DNA of 37,594 bases from Pseudomonadota bacterium (GCA_020053735.1 JAGVMP010000015.1:76708-114301); one strand, 5' to 3'; shown: positions 17,567 through 26,801, counted from the stretch's first letter. Notes: a model not told the origin generated them from the letters alone. Made by a program: numbers and translations.

Positions 17567-18520
17567 TTAAGCAGTGTCAGCAGCATTGTCTTGATAAGTC
17601 AGCTGTACAAATACATCTTCCAAGCTGGTATGGTCTGGCGCAATTTGGAACAAGCCCCATTTATTTTTAACGGCTGCTTGCACAATCGCTTCATGCGCAA
17701 CTTTATTGTCATCGGCGCCATCAGCAAATCTAATCCGCATCATATTTGCATCGACCGCTTCAGCTTCGGTAATGCCTTTAATTTTAAGCAGCTCTGCCAC
17801 TGTTGGTGCCTTGTTAAAGCCTAGCAATAATTTGTTGCCAACGCGCTGGCGTTTGAGTACGTCAATACCACCGTTGAATACCAGTTTGCCCTTGTCGATA
17901 ATTTGTACGTGGTCGCACACCATTTCCACCTCTGGCAGAATATGTGTCGATAGAATCACACTATGCTCGCCACCAATTTCACGAATTAGCGCACGAATAT
18001 CGCGAATTTGAATGGGATCTAGGCCAACCGTTGGTTCATCTAGAATCACCACCATCGGGCTGTGAATAATCGCCTGTGCAATGCCCACGCGCTGCTGATA
18101 ACCGTTAGATAGATTCTCAATCAAACGCTTGCTCATATGGCTTAGACCGCACCGCTCTTTGGCGTTTTCTACCGCTTTTTTAATATGCTTGCCAGTCACG
18201 CGGTGTAAACGCGCAGCAATCGTTAAATACTCATCCACCGTCAGTTCTTTATACAACGGGCGCATTTCGGGCAAATAGCCAATCAGCGCTTTAGCCTCTT
18301 TAGGGTTTTCTATCATGTCGATGCCGCAAATTTTGACACTACCTGCGCTAGGCGCTAGGTTGCCTGTCAGCATTTTCATGGTGGTCGATTTACCCGCACC
18401 GTTTGGACCTAAAAAGCCCAATACTTGGCCTTTAGTCAAATTAAAGCTGACATCGCTGACGGCTGGTCTGCCACCATATAAACGGGTGAGCTCAATCGCT
18501 TCTACTGTTAAATTGGTCAT
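17567..18520 (-). CDS. ABC transporter ATP-binding protein (GldA-like)
   Basis: A 317-residue ATPase subunit. Walker A GPNGAGKST is at residues 38-46, the ABC signature LSNGYQQ at 137-143, and Walker B with D-loop (VVILDEPTVGLDP) at 157-169, followed by the switch His in LSTHILPE. The extra C-terminal part of about 90 residues is typical of ATPases that pair with ABC-2 permeases. It is the first gene of the minus-strand operon with the GldF-like, GldG-like and DUF4340 genes. The 219 bases separating it from the divergent TPR gene must carry promoters for both. Confidence 0.95.
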   Translation of the reverse strand: MTNLTVEAIELTRLYGGRPAVSDVSFNLTKGQVLGFLGPNGAGKSTTMKMLTGNLAPSAGSVKICGIDMIENPKEAKALIGYLPEMRPLYKELTVDEYLTIAARLHRVTGKHIKKAVENAKERCGLSHMSKRLIENLSNGYQQRVGIAQAIIHSPMVVILDEPTVGLDPIQIRDIRALIREIGGEHSVILSTHILPEVEMVCDHVQIIDKGKLVFNGGIDVLKRQRVGNKLLLGFNKAPTVAELLKIKGITEAEAVDANMMRIRFADGADDNKVAHEAIVQAAVKNKWGLFQIAPDHTSLEDVFVQLTYQDNAADTA

Positions 18521-18739
18521 AAAATAATGAACTAGCTCTTAAATTAACTTGCTTGTGTTGAATCAAAATTGCCATGCTTGTGAAACAATTTTACTAGATA
18601 AGTTTCATGCAAAAAGCTATAGTCGTACTAATATATTGTTTACCTAGTAATACATTACGTACAACCCTTAATTATGGATGAACTTGCGCTAACTGTCACG
18701 GACTAAACGATACATAAACCACATTTGGATATTGAGTAC

Positions 18740-20437
18740 ATGCCCCAACTTAAAAAAATAGTGATTGCCTTAGCATTGTTAAGCAGCAGCTTAACAGCAT
18801 TGGCAGACACTAAAACCACTACTGCTATTACGCCTACGATTACGCCAGCCATTACCTCGGCAACACCTGAGTTTGTGTATAAATATTTGCTGGGTGAGGT
18901 GGCAGGTCAGCGTGGCGACGTGGTGTTAGCCAGCCAGTTATTCTTAGATTTAGCCAAACAAACGCGCGATGCCCGCTTAGCCGAGCGCGCAGCGCGTAGC
19001 GCCGCTTTTGCCCAGCAACCTGGCATCGCCTTACAGGCCGCCATTTTGTGGGCAGAGCTAGATCCAAGCTCAGTCGAAGCACAACAAGCCTCTAGCCAGT
19101 TACTGATTGCCAGTGGCAATTTAAAGCAAGCCAAACCGCATATTGAAAAATTATTAGCCAAAGAAGATACACGCGCCAACGGTTTTTTGTATTTACCAAG
19201 CCTGTTAGCCAGCCAAAAAGATAAAGTTGAAGTGCTTAATGCAGTGACTGCATTTGCCAAGCCTTACCCTAAATTACCTGAAGCACACTTTGCGATTGCC
19301 CAAGCTGCATGGGCTGCAGACAAACCTGATATCGCCAGAAGTTCGCTTGAAGCTGCTAATAAATTGCGGCCAGGATGGGAATTAGCGGCGCAAATGCAAG
19401 CTCAAATGCTGCTTAAAGAATCACCAGAAAAAGCAATCGCTTACTATCAGGATTTTTTGAGCAAGCACCCCAAAGCCAATGACGTGCGCATGGCCTATGC
19501 CAAATTGCTAGTGAGCCAGAAAAAATATAATGAGGCGAAACCTGAGTTTGTAAAACTAGTAGAAAGCGCGAATGGCAGCCCAGAAATTAGTGCCGTGGTA
19601 GGAATTTTGTCATTAGAATCAAGCGATTATTTAATGGCAGATAAATATTTTCAACAAGCCATTAGTGCGGGGTTTAAAGAGCCTGACCAGCTACACTTAT
19701 ATCTAGGCCGCAGTGCAGAGCGCCAAAAACAAGATGAAAAAGCACTGAGTTGGTACGACAAAATCCAAGCAGGTGACCATTATTTAGAAGGCAGATTATC
19801 CGCCGCCAATGTGATTGTGCGCACTAAAAATGTGGATGCTGCCATTAAATTGCTTGACGAAGTTGAGGATTTGACGCCTGAACAACAAATGCTGGTAATT
19901 CAAACTGAAGCCAATATGCTGAACCAAGCTAAGCGGGAGCAAGAGGCGTTTGATATGCTGCAAAAAGCGACGCAAAGCTGGCCCAATGCGGTAGAAATTA
20001 TTTACGATTTTGCCATGGCGGCTGAGCGCGTAGGTAAATTGGATGTGATGGAAACAGAGCTACGCAAAACAATGAAGCTAAAACCTGATTTTGCGGCAGC
20101 TTACAACGCGCTTGGTTATTCGTTTGCAGACCGTAACATTAAGCTGCAAGAAGCTAAAAACCTCATTGAAACCGCCCTGCAATTACAGCCAGGTGACCAC
20201 TACATGCTGGACAGCTTAGGCTGGGTACATTATCGCTTGGGCAATTTAGAAAAAGCCGCAGAAAATTTACGCAAAGCTTATGAAATACAAGCCGACCCAG
20301 AAATTGCAGCGCATTTAGGTGAAGTATTGTGGAAACAAGGCAAAGAAGAAGAAGCAAAAAAAATCTGGTCCAGCGCCTTAAAGGATTTTCCTGAAAATCC
20401 AGTATTGTTGGCAACTGCCAAAAAATTTAACTCTTAA
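18740..20437 (+). CDS. Exported tetratricopeptide-repeat protein
   Basis: A 565-residue protein from the ATG at 18740, which places a signal peptide right at the N-terminus (IVIALALLSSSLTALA). An in-frame TTG at 18725 is possible but would push the signal peptide inward. The rest is built of helical TPR-type repeats. The clearest are in the C-terminal third: AAYNALGYSFADRNIKLQEA, then HYMLDSLGWVHYRLGNLEKA and the following unit. It probably acts in the periplasm or at the outer membrane as a scaffold. Placement directly upstream of lolB is common in betaproteobacteria and fits a role in envelope assembly, but no specific function is established. Confidence 0.9.
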   Translation: MPQLKKIVIALALLSSSLTALADTKTTTAITPTITPAITSATPEFVYKYLLGEVAGQRGDVVLASQLFLDLAKQTRDARLAERAARSAAFAQQPGIALQAAILWAELDPSSVEAQQASSQLLIASGNLKQAKPHIEKLLAKEDTRANGFLYLPSLLASQKDKVEVLNAVTAFAKPYPKLPEAHFAIAQAAWAADKPDIARSSLEAANKLRPGWELAAQMQAQMLLKESPEKAIAYYQDFLSKHPKANDVRMAYAKLLVSQKKYNEAKPEFVKLVESANGSPEISAVVGILSLESSDYLMADKYFQQAISAGFKEPDQLHLYLGRSAERQKQDEKALSWYDKIQAGDHYLEGRLSAANVIVRTKNVDAAIKLLDEVEDLTPEQQMLVIQTEANMLNQAKREQEAFDMLQKATQSWPNAVEIIYDFAMAAERVGKLDVMETELRKTMKLKPDFAAAYNALGYSFADRNIKLQEAKNLIETALQLQPGDHYMLDSLGWVHYRLGNLEKAAENLRKAYEIQADPEIAAHLGEVLWKQGKEEEAKKIWSSALKDFPENPVLLATAKKFNS

Positions 20438-20465
20438 GTTTTAAATATTAGTTTTATATATCCAT

Positions 20466-21077
20466 TTGAGTTTAAACAGAAAATTACTTTTAGCCGTATT
20501 TGTACTGGCTGTGTCTGCATGTGCAACACAGCCCACCGCACCAACCTCAAAATCGCTTGAAAACCTTGCTGTGCATCAGGCACATTTGGCCACATTGGCA
20601 AATATTCAAGCGTTTTCGCTGAAAGGCAGACTAGGCGTAGTATCGCAAAAGCAGGGCTTTTCAGGTGGAATTGAGTGGCAACACCACACCACTACTGACA
20701 ACATTGATGTGTTTTCACCCGTTGGCGGCAAAGTAGCGAATATCGCAAAAACACCTGACCAAGTTGTATTAACGGATCAAAAAAGCCATCAGATTAAAGC
20801 AAATGACGCAGAAACGCTGACTGAAACCACGCTGGGCTTTCGTTTGCCGTTGAAGGGTTTAAGCGACTGGGCAGTTGGACGTCCTACCACCAGTAAAATA
20901 GAGGCTTCCAACTGGGACTCGCAAGGCAGGCTGACCATGCTAAAACAAGATGGCTGGGATATTCGCTTTGATAACTATCTTGAAAGTAGTGGCACTTTTC
21001 TACCCACCAAAATCGTGTTAAAAAGTGAGAAAGTGAATTTAAAATTGTTAGTGGAAAAGTGGCTAAGTACGCAATAA
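20466..21077 (+). CDS. lolB: Outer-membrane lipoprotein receptor LolB
   Basis: LolB takes lipoproteins from the periplasmic carrier LolA and inserts them in the outer membrane. The 203-residue protein has a lipoprotein signal with the lipobox V-S-A-C, so Cys19 is the lipidated residue. The sequence AFSLKGRLGVVSQKQGFSGGIEWQ (about 50-73) is the characteristic LolB start of the mature domain. The start codon is TTG; no ATG fits and no clear Shine-Dalgarno is visible, so initiation is probably weak or coupled to the TPR gene 28 bases upstream. In most betaproteobacteria ispE follows directly; here two extra genes intervene. Confidence 0.93.
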   Translation: MSLNRKLLLAVFVLAVSACATQPTAPTSKSLENLAVHQAHLATLANIQAFSLKGRLGVVSQKQGFSGGIEWQHHTTTDNIDVFSPVGGKVANIAKTPDQVVLTDQKSHQIKANDAETLTETTLGFRLPLKGLSDWAVGRPTTSKIEASNWDSQGRLTMLKQDGWDIRFDNYLESSGTFLPTKIVLKSEKVNLKLLVEKWLSTQ

Positions 21078-21172
21078 TCAAGCGTGCATTGTGAGCGAGG
21101 AAAAATGGCAGGCCTACGAGCCGCATGGATACTGGCTCTCAGAGCATCGGTTTTGATGATGTAATCAGCTAA

Positions 21173-22033
21173 ATGACAAATCAATTGATGATGAAACAAG
21201 AAACTTTAGATGATTGGTTAAAATCTCAAATTGCTAGAGGTTGCACTCTAGAATCAATGATTGAGGCCATGCAAAGTGCGGGCTACACCGAGGCTAATGC
21301 GCGCAGCATTGTCATTAAAGCCTTCCACGATGCTGATAATAACAATGCAAAACCTTCGTCACATTTAGCAACAATCGCTGCCTGGCAAAAAGTTGCCAAA
21401 AATAGGCGCAACAATAAACTAAAGTCGCCTCTTATTAAGCCAGTCATTAGCCTAAACTCACCACACCTGATGGTGTTTGACAATTTGTTAAGCGATGCAG
21501 AATGCGATGCGCTGATTGCGCTTTCAGAAGCCAAAATGCAAGATTCTACTGTAGTAGACCCCATCACTGGGCAATATGTAAAGCACCCCGAACGCATTTC
21601 GCGTGGCACACATTTAGACCATCAAAGTAGCGAGGTAGTGACTGCTATTGAAAGTCGCATCAGCCAATTACTTGGCTTTGCACTGAATCAGCAAGAAGCC
21701 ATCCAAATTTTGCACTACCAAGTGGGTGGCGAATATCGACCACATTACGATTTTTTTCCACCGGCCGACACTGGCAGCCAACCTGCCATTATTCAGGCAG
21801 GCCAGCGGCTAGCGACTTTAATCATGTACTTGAATACGCCTGAGGAAGGCGGTAGTACTGATTTACCCAACATTGGCTTGAGCGTGACCGCCAAAAAAGG
21901 TAATGCCATATATTTTGAGAATATCGACCAGAATGGCCTGCCCGATAACAATACACTGCATGCGGGCACGCCAGTACTGGCTGGCGAAAAATGGATAGCC
22001 ACCAAATGGTTTAGAGAACGTCATTTATTTTAG
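21173..22033 (+). CDS. Prolyl 4-hydroxylase-like 2OG-Fe(II) dioxygenase
   Basis: A 286-residue enzyme of the prolyl 4-hydroxylase alpha-subunit family, which uses iron, O2 and 2-oxoglutarate to hydroxylate proline or related residues. The iron ligands are visible as His191 and Asp193 (in PHYDFF) and His263 (in TLHAG), and Lys273 is placed to bind 2-oxoglutarate. The first 55 residues form a separate small helical domain (DDWLKSQIARGCTLESMIEA), perhaps for substrate binding. No signal peptide is present, so it is cytosolic. The substrate is unknown. With the next gene it interrupts the usual lolB-ispE neighbourhood. A 19-codon ORF with its own GAGG site (21105-21164) lies just upstream. Confidence 0.9.
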   Translation: MTNQLMMKQETLDDWLKSQIARGCTLESMIEAMQSAGYTEANARSIVIKAFHDADNNNAKPSSHLATIAAWQKVAKNRRNNKLKSPLIKPVISLNSPHLMVFDNLLSDAECDALIALSEAKMQDSTVVDPITGQYVKHPERISRGTHLDHQSSEVVTAIESRISQLLGFALNQQEAIQILHYQVGGEYRPHYDFFPPADTGSQPAIIQAGQRLATLIMYLNTPEEGGSTDLPNIGLSVTAKKGNAIYFENIDQNGLPDNNTLHAGTPVLAGEKWIATKWFRERHLF

Positions 22034-22159
22034 TGTCCATTTACACCACCACCTAAAATTAAGTTTTACCAAATAAGCCTATGCTTAATCGCAAATGGTT
22101 TGCTGGCAATGCATCGTTTGCAGTATGATAATTATTAAATTATTAACCTGGTAATAGCC

Positions 22160-23302
22160 ATGAACAAAACTAGAATAGGCGTTGTTGGTACTGGATTTAT
22201 CGCGACCGGACTACGCCACCTCATCCAAACATCGCCTGACTTTGTTACCTCTAAAATCCTTACTCGCCGCCCTGTTAACTCAATTGACGGCAGCCCAGAA
22301 GGTATTTTAACCAACTCATTAAACGAACTTATAGATCATTCAGACATTGTGTTTGAATGTTCGGGCGATGTTGTGCACGCGACTGACGCCATTCTTGCTG
22401 CAACGAACGCCAAGAAAAAAGTAGTGACGCTTAATGCTGAATTTCATACCACGACTGGCTCTTACTTTGTGCGTCGAGGTGATTACATCACCGATGCCGA
22501 TGGTGACCAACCAGGCTGTCTAGCGAGGTTGAAACAAGAAATTATAGGTATGGGGTTTGAACCCATGGCTTATGTGAATATCAAGGGTTTTATCAACCTT
22601 AATCCAGAAAGAAAAGAAATGGAATACTGGTCTGAGCAACAAGGCATCAGATTAGAACAAGTCGTATCTTTCACAGACGGTACAAAATTACAAATAGAGC
22701 AGGCCTTAGTGGCCAACGGCTTAGGGGCGACAATTGCACCAGGCGGAATGACAGGCGCGCGAGTAGAAAATCTAAATGACATGGATTATTTAGTGCGAAT
22801 TGCAGAACAAATGGGGCAAGCAGTAAGTGATTTTACTTTATGCAAAGGCGCACCTCCAGGGGTACTGATTGTTGCAAAAAACAAAGAAGCTGACAGGTTA
22901 GGTAAATACATTGTAGGTCCTCTCAAGACGACTGAGGGTCTTGCCTACATGATGCTAAGGCCATACCACCTATGCCACCTAGAAGCATTAAATACTGTGC
23001 GCAGAGTAATCGCAGGCGAAGACATGCTGATCAACAACTCAGCCAACCCTGAGTTTACAATAGCTGCAATTGCAAAGGGCAAAATATCGCGTGGGAGTGT
23101 GATTGAAAAAGGCGCAGGTGGCTTTGAGGTGCGCGGCGTGGCGGTGAAAATGAGTACCAACAAGAATGCAGTGCCTATCTGCTTATTACAAAATACTAGA
23201 GTCATCAGAGATATCGAGCCTGGTCAAACTGTATGCTTTGATGATGTGGAAATGACAGAGTCTAACGCGCTTAATTTTTACCAGCAAATACTGAATGGTT
23301 GA
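22160..23302 (+). CDS. NAD(P)-dependent dehydrogenase-like protein with SAF domain
   Basis: A 380-residue protein with an N-terminal Rossmann fold (GVVGTGFIATG, residues 7-17) related to homoserine dehydrogenase and similar oxidoreductases. It has a central substrate domain (around 120-300, including PGGMTGARVENLNDMDYLVR) and a C-terminal SAF-like region (IEKGAGGFEVRGVAVKMSTN onward, to IEPGQTVCFDDVEM). Homologues of this architecture occur in polysaccharide and other biosynthetic clusters, but I cannot assign a substrate. It lies 126 bases after the dioxygenase gene and 61 before ispE. A role as a small-molecule or sugar-related dehydrogenase is an inference. It is not the housekeeping homoserine dehydrogenase, which lacks the SAF region. 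Confidence 0.8.
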   Translation: MNKTRIGVVGTGFIATGLRHLIQTSPDFVTSKILTRRPVNSIDGSPEGILTNSLNELIDHSDIVFECSGDVVHATDAILAATNAKKKVVTLNAEFHTTTGSYFVRRGDYITDADGDQPGCLARLKQEIIGMGFEPMAYVNIKGFINLNPERKEMEYWSEQQGIRLEQVVSFTDGTKLQIEQALVANGLGATIAPGGMTGARVENLNDMDYLVRIAEQMGQAVSDFTLCKGAPPGVLIVAKNKEADRLGKYIVGPLKTTEGLAYMMLRPYHLCHLEALNTVRRVIAGEDMLINNSANPEFTIAAIAKGKISRGSVIEKGAGGFEVRGVAVKMSTNKNAVPICLLQNTRVIRDIEPGQTVCFDDVEMTESNALNFYQQILNG

Positions 23303-23363
23303 TTAACGATGTTGCTTGCTCAGCATCCTTAGCATTGTAAATTTACTTTTTATACATTCAGCA

Positions 23364-24215
23364 ATGCAAGCTTTCCAAACTTTTTTGGCCCCTGCAAAAA
23401 TCAACTTATTTTTGCACATCACGGATCGTCGTGCAGATGGTTATCACACGCTGCAAAGCGTATTTCAACTGCTAGATTTTTACGATACGCTACATATTAA
23501 GGCGACAAAAAATGCTGAGATTAAGCGTGTAAATGATATCAGCGGCGTGCCTGCAAGTCAGTGCTTATGCGCCCTAGCCGCCAGTGCTTTACAGAAATAT
23601 ACAGGTTGCAGCTTAGGCGTGGAATACGCAATCGACAAGCACATTCCCATGGGAGGCGGCTTGGGTGGCGGCAGCTCTGATGCAGCCACTATGCTATTAG
23701 CGCTCAATCAATTATGGCATCTCAATTTAAGCCGTAACGAGCTGATGCATATTGGCCTGAAGTTAGGCGCCGATGTGCCAGTATTTATATTCGGCCAAAA
23801 CGCGTGGGCAGAGGGCGTGGGTGAGCAACTCACTGCCATTGACCTAGCACCTAGTCATTATGTAGTGCTAACGCCGCAAGTTCATGTATCAACGGCACAA
23901 ATTTTTGCCAATTCTGCATTGACAAGAGACACGAAACCATTGAAAATAGCGGACTTTTCGAGGGGCATGCATTCTAGTTTATTCAAGAATGACCTCGAAG
24001 CAGTAGTTTGTGAAGAATATCCGGCAGTTGCAAGCACTTTAGAATGGCTTAAGCCTTACGGCGAAGCTAGAATGAGCGGCTCGGGCGCATCGGTATTTGT
24101 TGCAGTTAATTCAAAACAAAAGGCGGAAGAACTTTTAGCCAAAAAACCTGAAAATACAACAGGATTTGTGGCAAAAGGGTTGGTTAAGCATCCACATTTT
24201 GATTTAGCGCGCTAA
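23364..24215 (+). CDS. ispE: 4-diphosphocytidyl-2-C-methyl-D-erythritol kinase
   Basis: IspE phosphorylates CDP-methylerythritol in the MEP pathway to isoprenoid precursors, which here also feed the ubiquinone side chain. The start is taken at ATG 23364, giving 283 residues, the family's usual length. A longer in-frame TTG at 23316 adds 16 residues not expected in IspE. Lys12 and the motif PAKINLFLH (10-18) mark the substrate site, and the GHMP-kinase ATP loop PMGGGLGGGSSDAA is at 95-108. The C-terminal GSGASVFVA motif is present. It is followed by tRNA-Gln and prs, as is usual in betaproteobacteria. Confidence 0.97.
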   Translation: MQAFQTFLAPAKINLFLHITDRRADGYHTLQSVFQLLDFYDTLHIKATKNAEIKRVNDISGVPASQCLCALAASALQKYTGCSLGVEYAIDKHIPMGGGLGGGSSDAATMLLALNQLWHLNLSRNELMHIGLKLGADVPVFIFGQNAWAEGVGEQLTAIDLAPSHYVVLTPQVHVSTAQIFANSALTRDTKPLKIADFSRGMHSSLFKNDLEAVVCEEYPAVASTLEWLKPYGEARMSGSGASVFVAVNSKQKAEELLAKKPENTTGFVAKGLVKHPHFDLAR

Positions 24216-24261
24216 TCATTTAGCAAACTAATTAATTTGCAAACTAATGCAAAAAGTTTAT

Positions 24262-24338
24262 TGGGGAGTCGCCAAGTTGGTTAAGGCACTGGGTTTTGAT
24301 CCCAGCATCCGAAGGTTCGAGTCCTTCCTCCTCAGCCA
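24262..24338 (+). tRNA. tRNA-Gln (anticodon TTG)
   Basis: A 77-base cloverleaf including an encoded CCA end. The 7-base-pair acceptor stem (TGGGGAG with CTCCTCA) has one G-T wobble. The anticodon stem is CTGGG/CCCAG with loop TTTTGAT, giving anticodon TTG for glutamine. The T arm is canonical (GAAGG TTCGAGT CCTTC). Position between ispE and prs is the standard betaproteobacterial arrangement. Confidence 0.97.
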
Positions 24339-24345
24339 ATATTGT

Positions 24346-24398
24346 AAAGCGTGTAGATGCGGGCGTGTTAACCCTAAGATTTACACGCTTTAATTTTT
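24346..24398 (+). terminator. Hairpin with T-run after tRNA-Gln
   Basis: AAAGCGTGTA at 24346-24355 pairs perfectly with TACACGCTTT at 24382-24391, followed by AATTTTTTAA. It could end the tRNA-Gln transcript or act as an attenuator in front of prs. The loop of about 26 bases is long for a classical terminator. Confidence 0.6.
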
Positions 24399-24426
24399 TA
24401 ATTTTAAGTGTTTAAAGGCGTTCACT

Positions 24427-25377
24427 TTGAGCAACGGCAACATGATGGTGTTTACTGGCAGCGCTAACCCAGCGCTAGCAAGCCAAGTGGCTAAACACTT
24501 GGGCATTGCGCTTGGTCGTGCCGATGTTGGCCGCTTTAGTGATGGCGAAGTGATGCTAGAGCTGCTTGAAAATGTGCGCGGCAAAGATGTATTTGTGCTG
24601 CAATCGACTAGCTACCCGACCAACGATACGCTGATGGAAGTGATGGTCATGGTAGATGCGCTGCGCCGCTCGTCAGCTGGCCGCATTACTGCTGCCATCC
24701 CTTATTTAGGTTATTCACGTCAAGATCGCCGCCCACGCTCTGCCCGCGTGGCGATTACCGCAAAAGTAGTGGCCAATATGCTGACCAGTGTTGGCGTAAA
24801 CCGTTTACTGACGATGGATTTGCACTCAGACCAGATTCAAGGTTTTTTTGATATTCCAGTGGATAATATTTATGCCACACCTATTTTGCTGGATGATTTG
24901 CTTAAGCAAAATTATGAAGATTTAGTCGTCGTTTCGCCTGATGTCGGTGGCGTTGTACGCGCACGTGCAGCGGCTAAGCAGTTAAACTCTGACTTAGCCA
25001 TTATTGACAAACGTCGCCCAAAAGCCAACGTAGCAAAAGTCATGAACATTATCGGCGAAGTGGCTGGCCGCAATTGTGTGATTATGGATGACATGGTGGA
25101 CACCGCCAATACGCTATGCGAAGCGGCAGCTGCGCTTAAAGCGCAAGGCGCTAAAAAAGTATTGGCCTATGCCACCCACCCAATTTTATCCGGTGCTGCA
25201 GCCCAGCGCATTGCAGATTCTGCAATAGATGAATTGGTGGTAACCAACACCATTCCACTTGACAAAGCATCGAGTGAATGTAAAAAAATTCGCCAATTAA
25301 GTGCAGCGGGTTTAATCGCTGAAACGATTAAACGCATTAGCCAAGAGGAATCAGTCAGTTCCTTATTTATGGATTAG
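24427..25377 (+). CDS. prs: Ribose-phosphate pyrophosphokinase
   Basis: Prs makes PRPP from ribose 5-phosphate and ATP, the precursor for nucleotides, histidine and tryptophan. The 316-residue protein has the divalent-cation/substrate motif [11 protein letters not shown] at 131-141 and the PRPP-binding loop [13 protein letters not shown] at 218-230. The start is the TTG at 24427, preceded by AAAGGCG at a suitable distance. It yields the normal MVFTG-proximal N-terminus seen in relatives. ATG codons at 24442 and 24445 would make the protein slightly too short. Upstream lie tRNA-Gln and a hairpin, and rplY follows after 83 bases. Confidence 0.97.
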   Translation: MSNGNMMVFTGSANPALASQVAKHLGIALGRADVGRFSDGEVMLELLENVRGKDVFVLQSTSYPTNDTLMEVMVMVDALRRSSAGRITAAIPYLGYSRQDRRPRSARVAITAKVVANMLTSVGVNRLLTMDLHSDQIQGFFDIPVDNIYATPILLDDLLKQNYEDLVVVSPDVGGVVRARAAAKQLNSDLAIIDKRRPKANVAKVMNIIGEVAGRNCVIMDDMVDTANTLCEAAAALKAQGAKKVLAYATHPILSGAAAQRIADSAIDELVVTNTIPLDKASSECKKIRQLSAAGLIAETIKRISQEESVSSLFMD

Positions 25378-25460
25378 TTTTAACCCTACACGCTGGTCGC
25401 GGTGTGTAGATTTTAGTGCAGTACCGGTCTAATTAAACAGACTGTTTTAGGAGCAACAAA

Positions 25461-26126
25461 ATGAGTATTTCAATTAATGCAGTTAAACGTGACGTTAAAG
25501 GTACGGGTGCGAGCCGCCGTGCACGTCGCGCTGGCAATGTGCCAGGTGTAGTTTACGGTGGCGCTCAAGCCGCTGTCAACTTAGAGTTAAATCACAAAGA
25601 ATTGTTTTTACAATTCCGTCACGAGGCTTTTCACGCTTCTATTTTAGATTTAATTTTAGATGGTAAAAAAGAAAGCGTGTTACTGCGCGATTACCAAATG
25701 CACCCAGTGCGCAACACTATTCAACACATTGATTTTCAACGTGTTTCTGCCAATGAGAAAATCCATGTAAGAGTGCCTTTCCACTTCCTAAACGAAGACA
25801 CCGCGCCTGGCGTTAAATTAGGTGGCGGCATTGTGGCGCACATCATGACAGAAGCCGAAGTAAGCTGCTTACCGAAGGATTTACCAGAATTTATCGAGGT
25901 AAATGTTGGCGCGCTTGAGCTTGGCGATTCTGTTCACTTGTCTCAAGTCAACCTGCCTAAAGGTGTGGAATTTGTTGCACTTGCGCATGGTAACGACGCG
26001 GCAGTTGCGGCAATTGCCAAAACGCGCGGCGGTGTTTCTGAAGATGAAGCGGCAGATGCTGCTATTGCAGCGGATGCAGCAGCCGAATCTGCGGCAGAAA
26101 CTGCAGTGGATAAAGAGGCCGAATAA
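25461..26126 (+). CDS. rplY: 50S ribosomal protein L25/general stress protein Ctc
   Basis: A 221-residue long-form L25 (TL5/Ctc type) that binds 5S rRNA. The N-terminal L25 domain covers about residues 5-95 (RDVKGTGASRRARRAGNVPGVVYGG and LLRDYQMHPVRNTIQHIDFQRV). The C-terminal beta domain (about 100-190) is followed by a low-complexity acidic/alanine tail of about 25 residues. The Shine-Dalgarno AGGAGC precedes the ATG at good spacing. The prs-rplY-pth-ychF order is standard in the group. A strong terminator follows the gene. Confidence 0.97.
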   Translation: MSISINAVKRDVKGTGASRRARRAGNVPGVVYGGAQAAVNLELNHKELFLQFRHEAFHASILDLILDGKKESVLLRDYQMHPVRNTIQHIDFQRVSANEKIHVRVPFHFLNEDTAPGVKLGGGIVAHIMTEAEVSCLPKDLPEFIEVNVGALELGDSVHLSQVNLPKGVEFVALAHGNDAAVAAIAKTRGGVSEDEAADAAIAADAAAESAAETAVDKEAE

Positions 26127-26140
26127 TTTTTGGCTAATTA

Positions 26141-26174
26141 AAAACGCGCGCTTATCGTTAAGTGCGCGTTTTTT
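26141..26174 (+). terminator. Rho-independent terminator after rplY
   Basis: A long stem formed by AAAACGCGCGCTTA and TTAAGTGCGCGTTTT (one G-T wobble within it) around a short TCG loop, followed directly by a T-run. The flanking A and T runs make it usable on both strands. It separates prs-rplY from pth. Confidence 0.88.
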
Positions 26175-26190
26175 ATTTTAAACTATCAAT

Positions 26191-26775
26191 ATGGGCATTA
26201 AACTTTTTGTAGGTCTTGGCAACCCTGGCGATAAATACGTAGCCACCCGCCACAACGCTGGCTTTTGGTTTGTGGACGCGGTAGCTGCCCAAAACAATAG
26301 CAAGCTAGCGCTAGATGCAAAAATGTTTGGCATTGTTGGCAAGCTTAATTCAGCATTCTCTAAGAATGACACTTGGTTACTCAAACCCACCACATTTATG
26401 AATGCCAGCGGTAAAGCAGTAGCCGCGATGGCTAATTATTACAAAATTACCCCTGCTGAAATTTTAGTGGTGCATGATGAATTAGACTTACCTGCAGGCA
26501 GCGCAAAATTAAAATTTGGCGGTGGTCATGGCGGCCACAATGGCTTAAAAGATATACACGCGGCCTTAGGCACAGCCGATTATTGGCGCTTGCGCTTGGG
26601 CATAGACCACCCAGGTGACCGTAACGAGGTTGTCAACTATGTGTTAAAAGTGCCCGCACGAGAAGAAAATGATGCCCTGCAAGCCAGTATCCATGCGGCC
26701 TGTAGCGTGGTAGATTTAATGCTTAAAGGCGAATTTGAAAGTGCCATGTTAAAATTGCATACAAAAGATAGTTAA
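26191..26775 (+). CDS. pth: Peptidyl-tRNA hydrolase
   Basis: Pth frees tRNA from peptidyl-tRNA that drops off ribosomes. The 194-residue protein has the family's Asn11 (GLGNPG) and the catalytic His21 in RHNAG, the TFMNASG motif, the VVHDELDLPAG segment with the conserved aspartate, and GGGHGGHNGLKDI. Its length is normal. The ATG lies 16 bases after the rplY terminator; no strong Shine-Dalgarno is visible. A dispersed inverted-repeat element lies between pth and ychF. Confidence 0.97.
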   Translation: MGIKLFVGLGNPGDKYVATRHNAGFWFVDAVAAQNNSKLALDAKMFGIVGKLNSAFSKNDTWLLKPTTFMNASGKAVAAMANYYKITPAEILVVHDELDLPAGSAKLKFGGGHGGHNGLKDIHAALGTADYWRLRLGIDHPGDRNEVVNYVLKVPAREENDALQASIHAACSVVDLMLKGEFESAMLKLHTKDS

Positions 26776-26801
26776 TTTTAACTAACGAAATATACGAGCT
26801 G

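Noticed and set aside
25378-25460. Terminator or riboswitch between prs and rplY, suggested by a CTACAC/GTGTAG pairing
   Set aside because: The stem is short and not followed by a T-run, and no known riboswitch pattern is recognisable.
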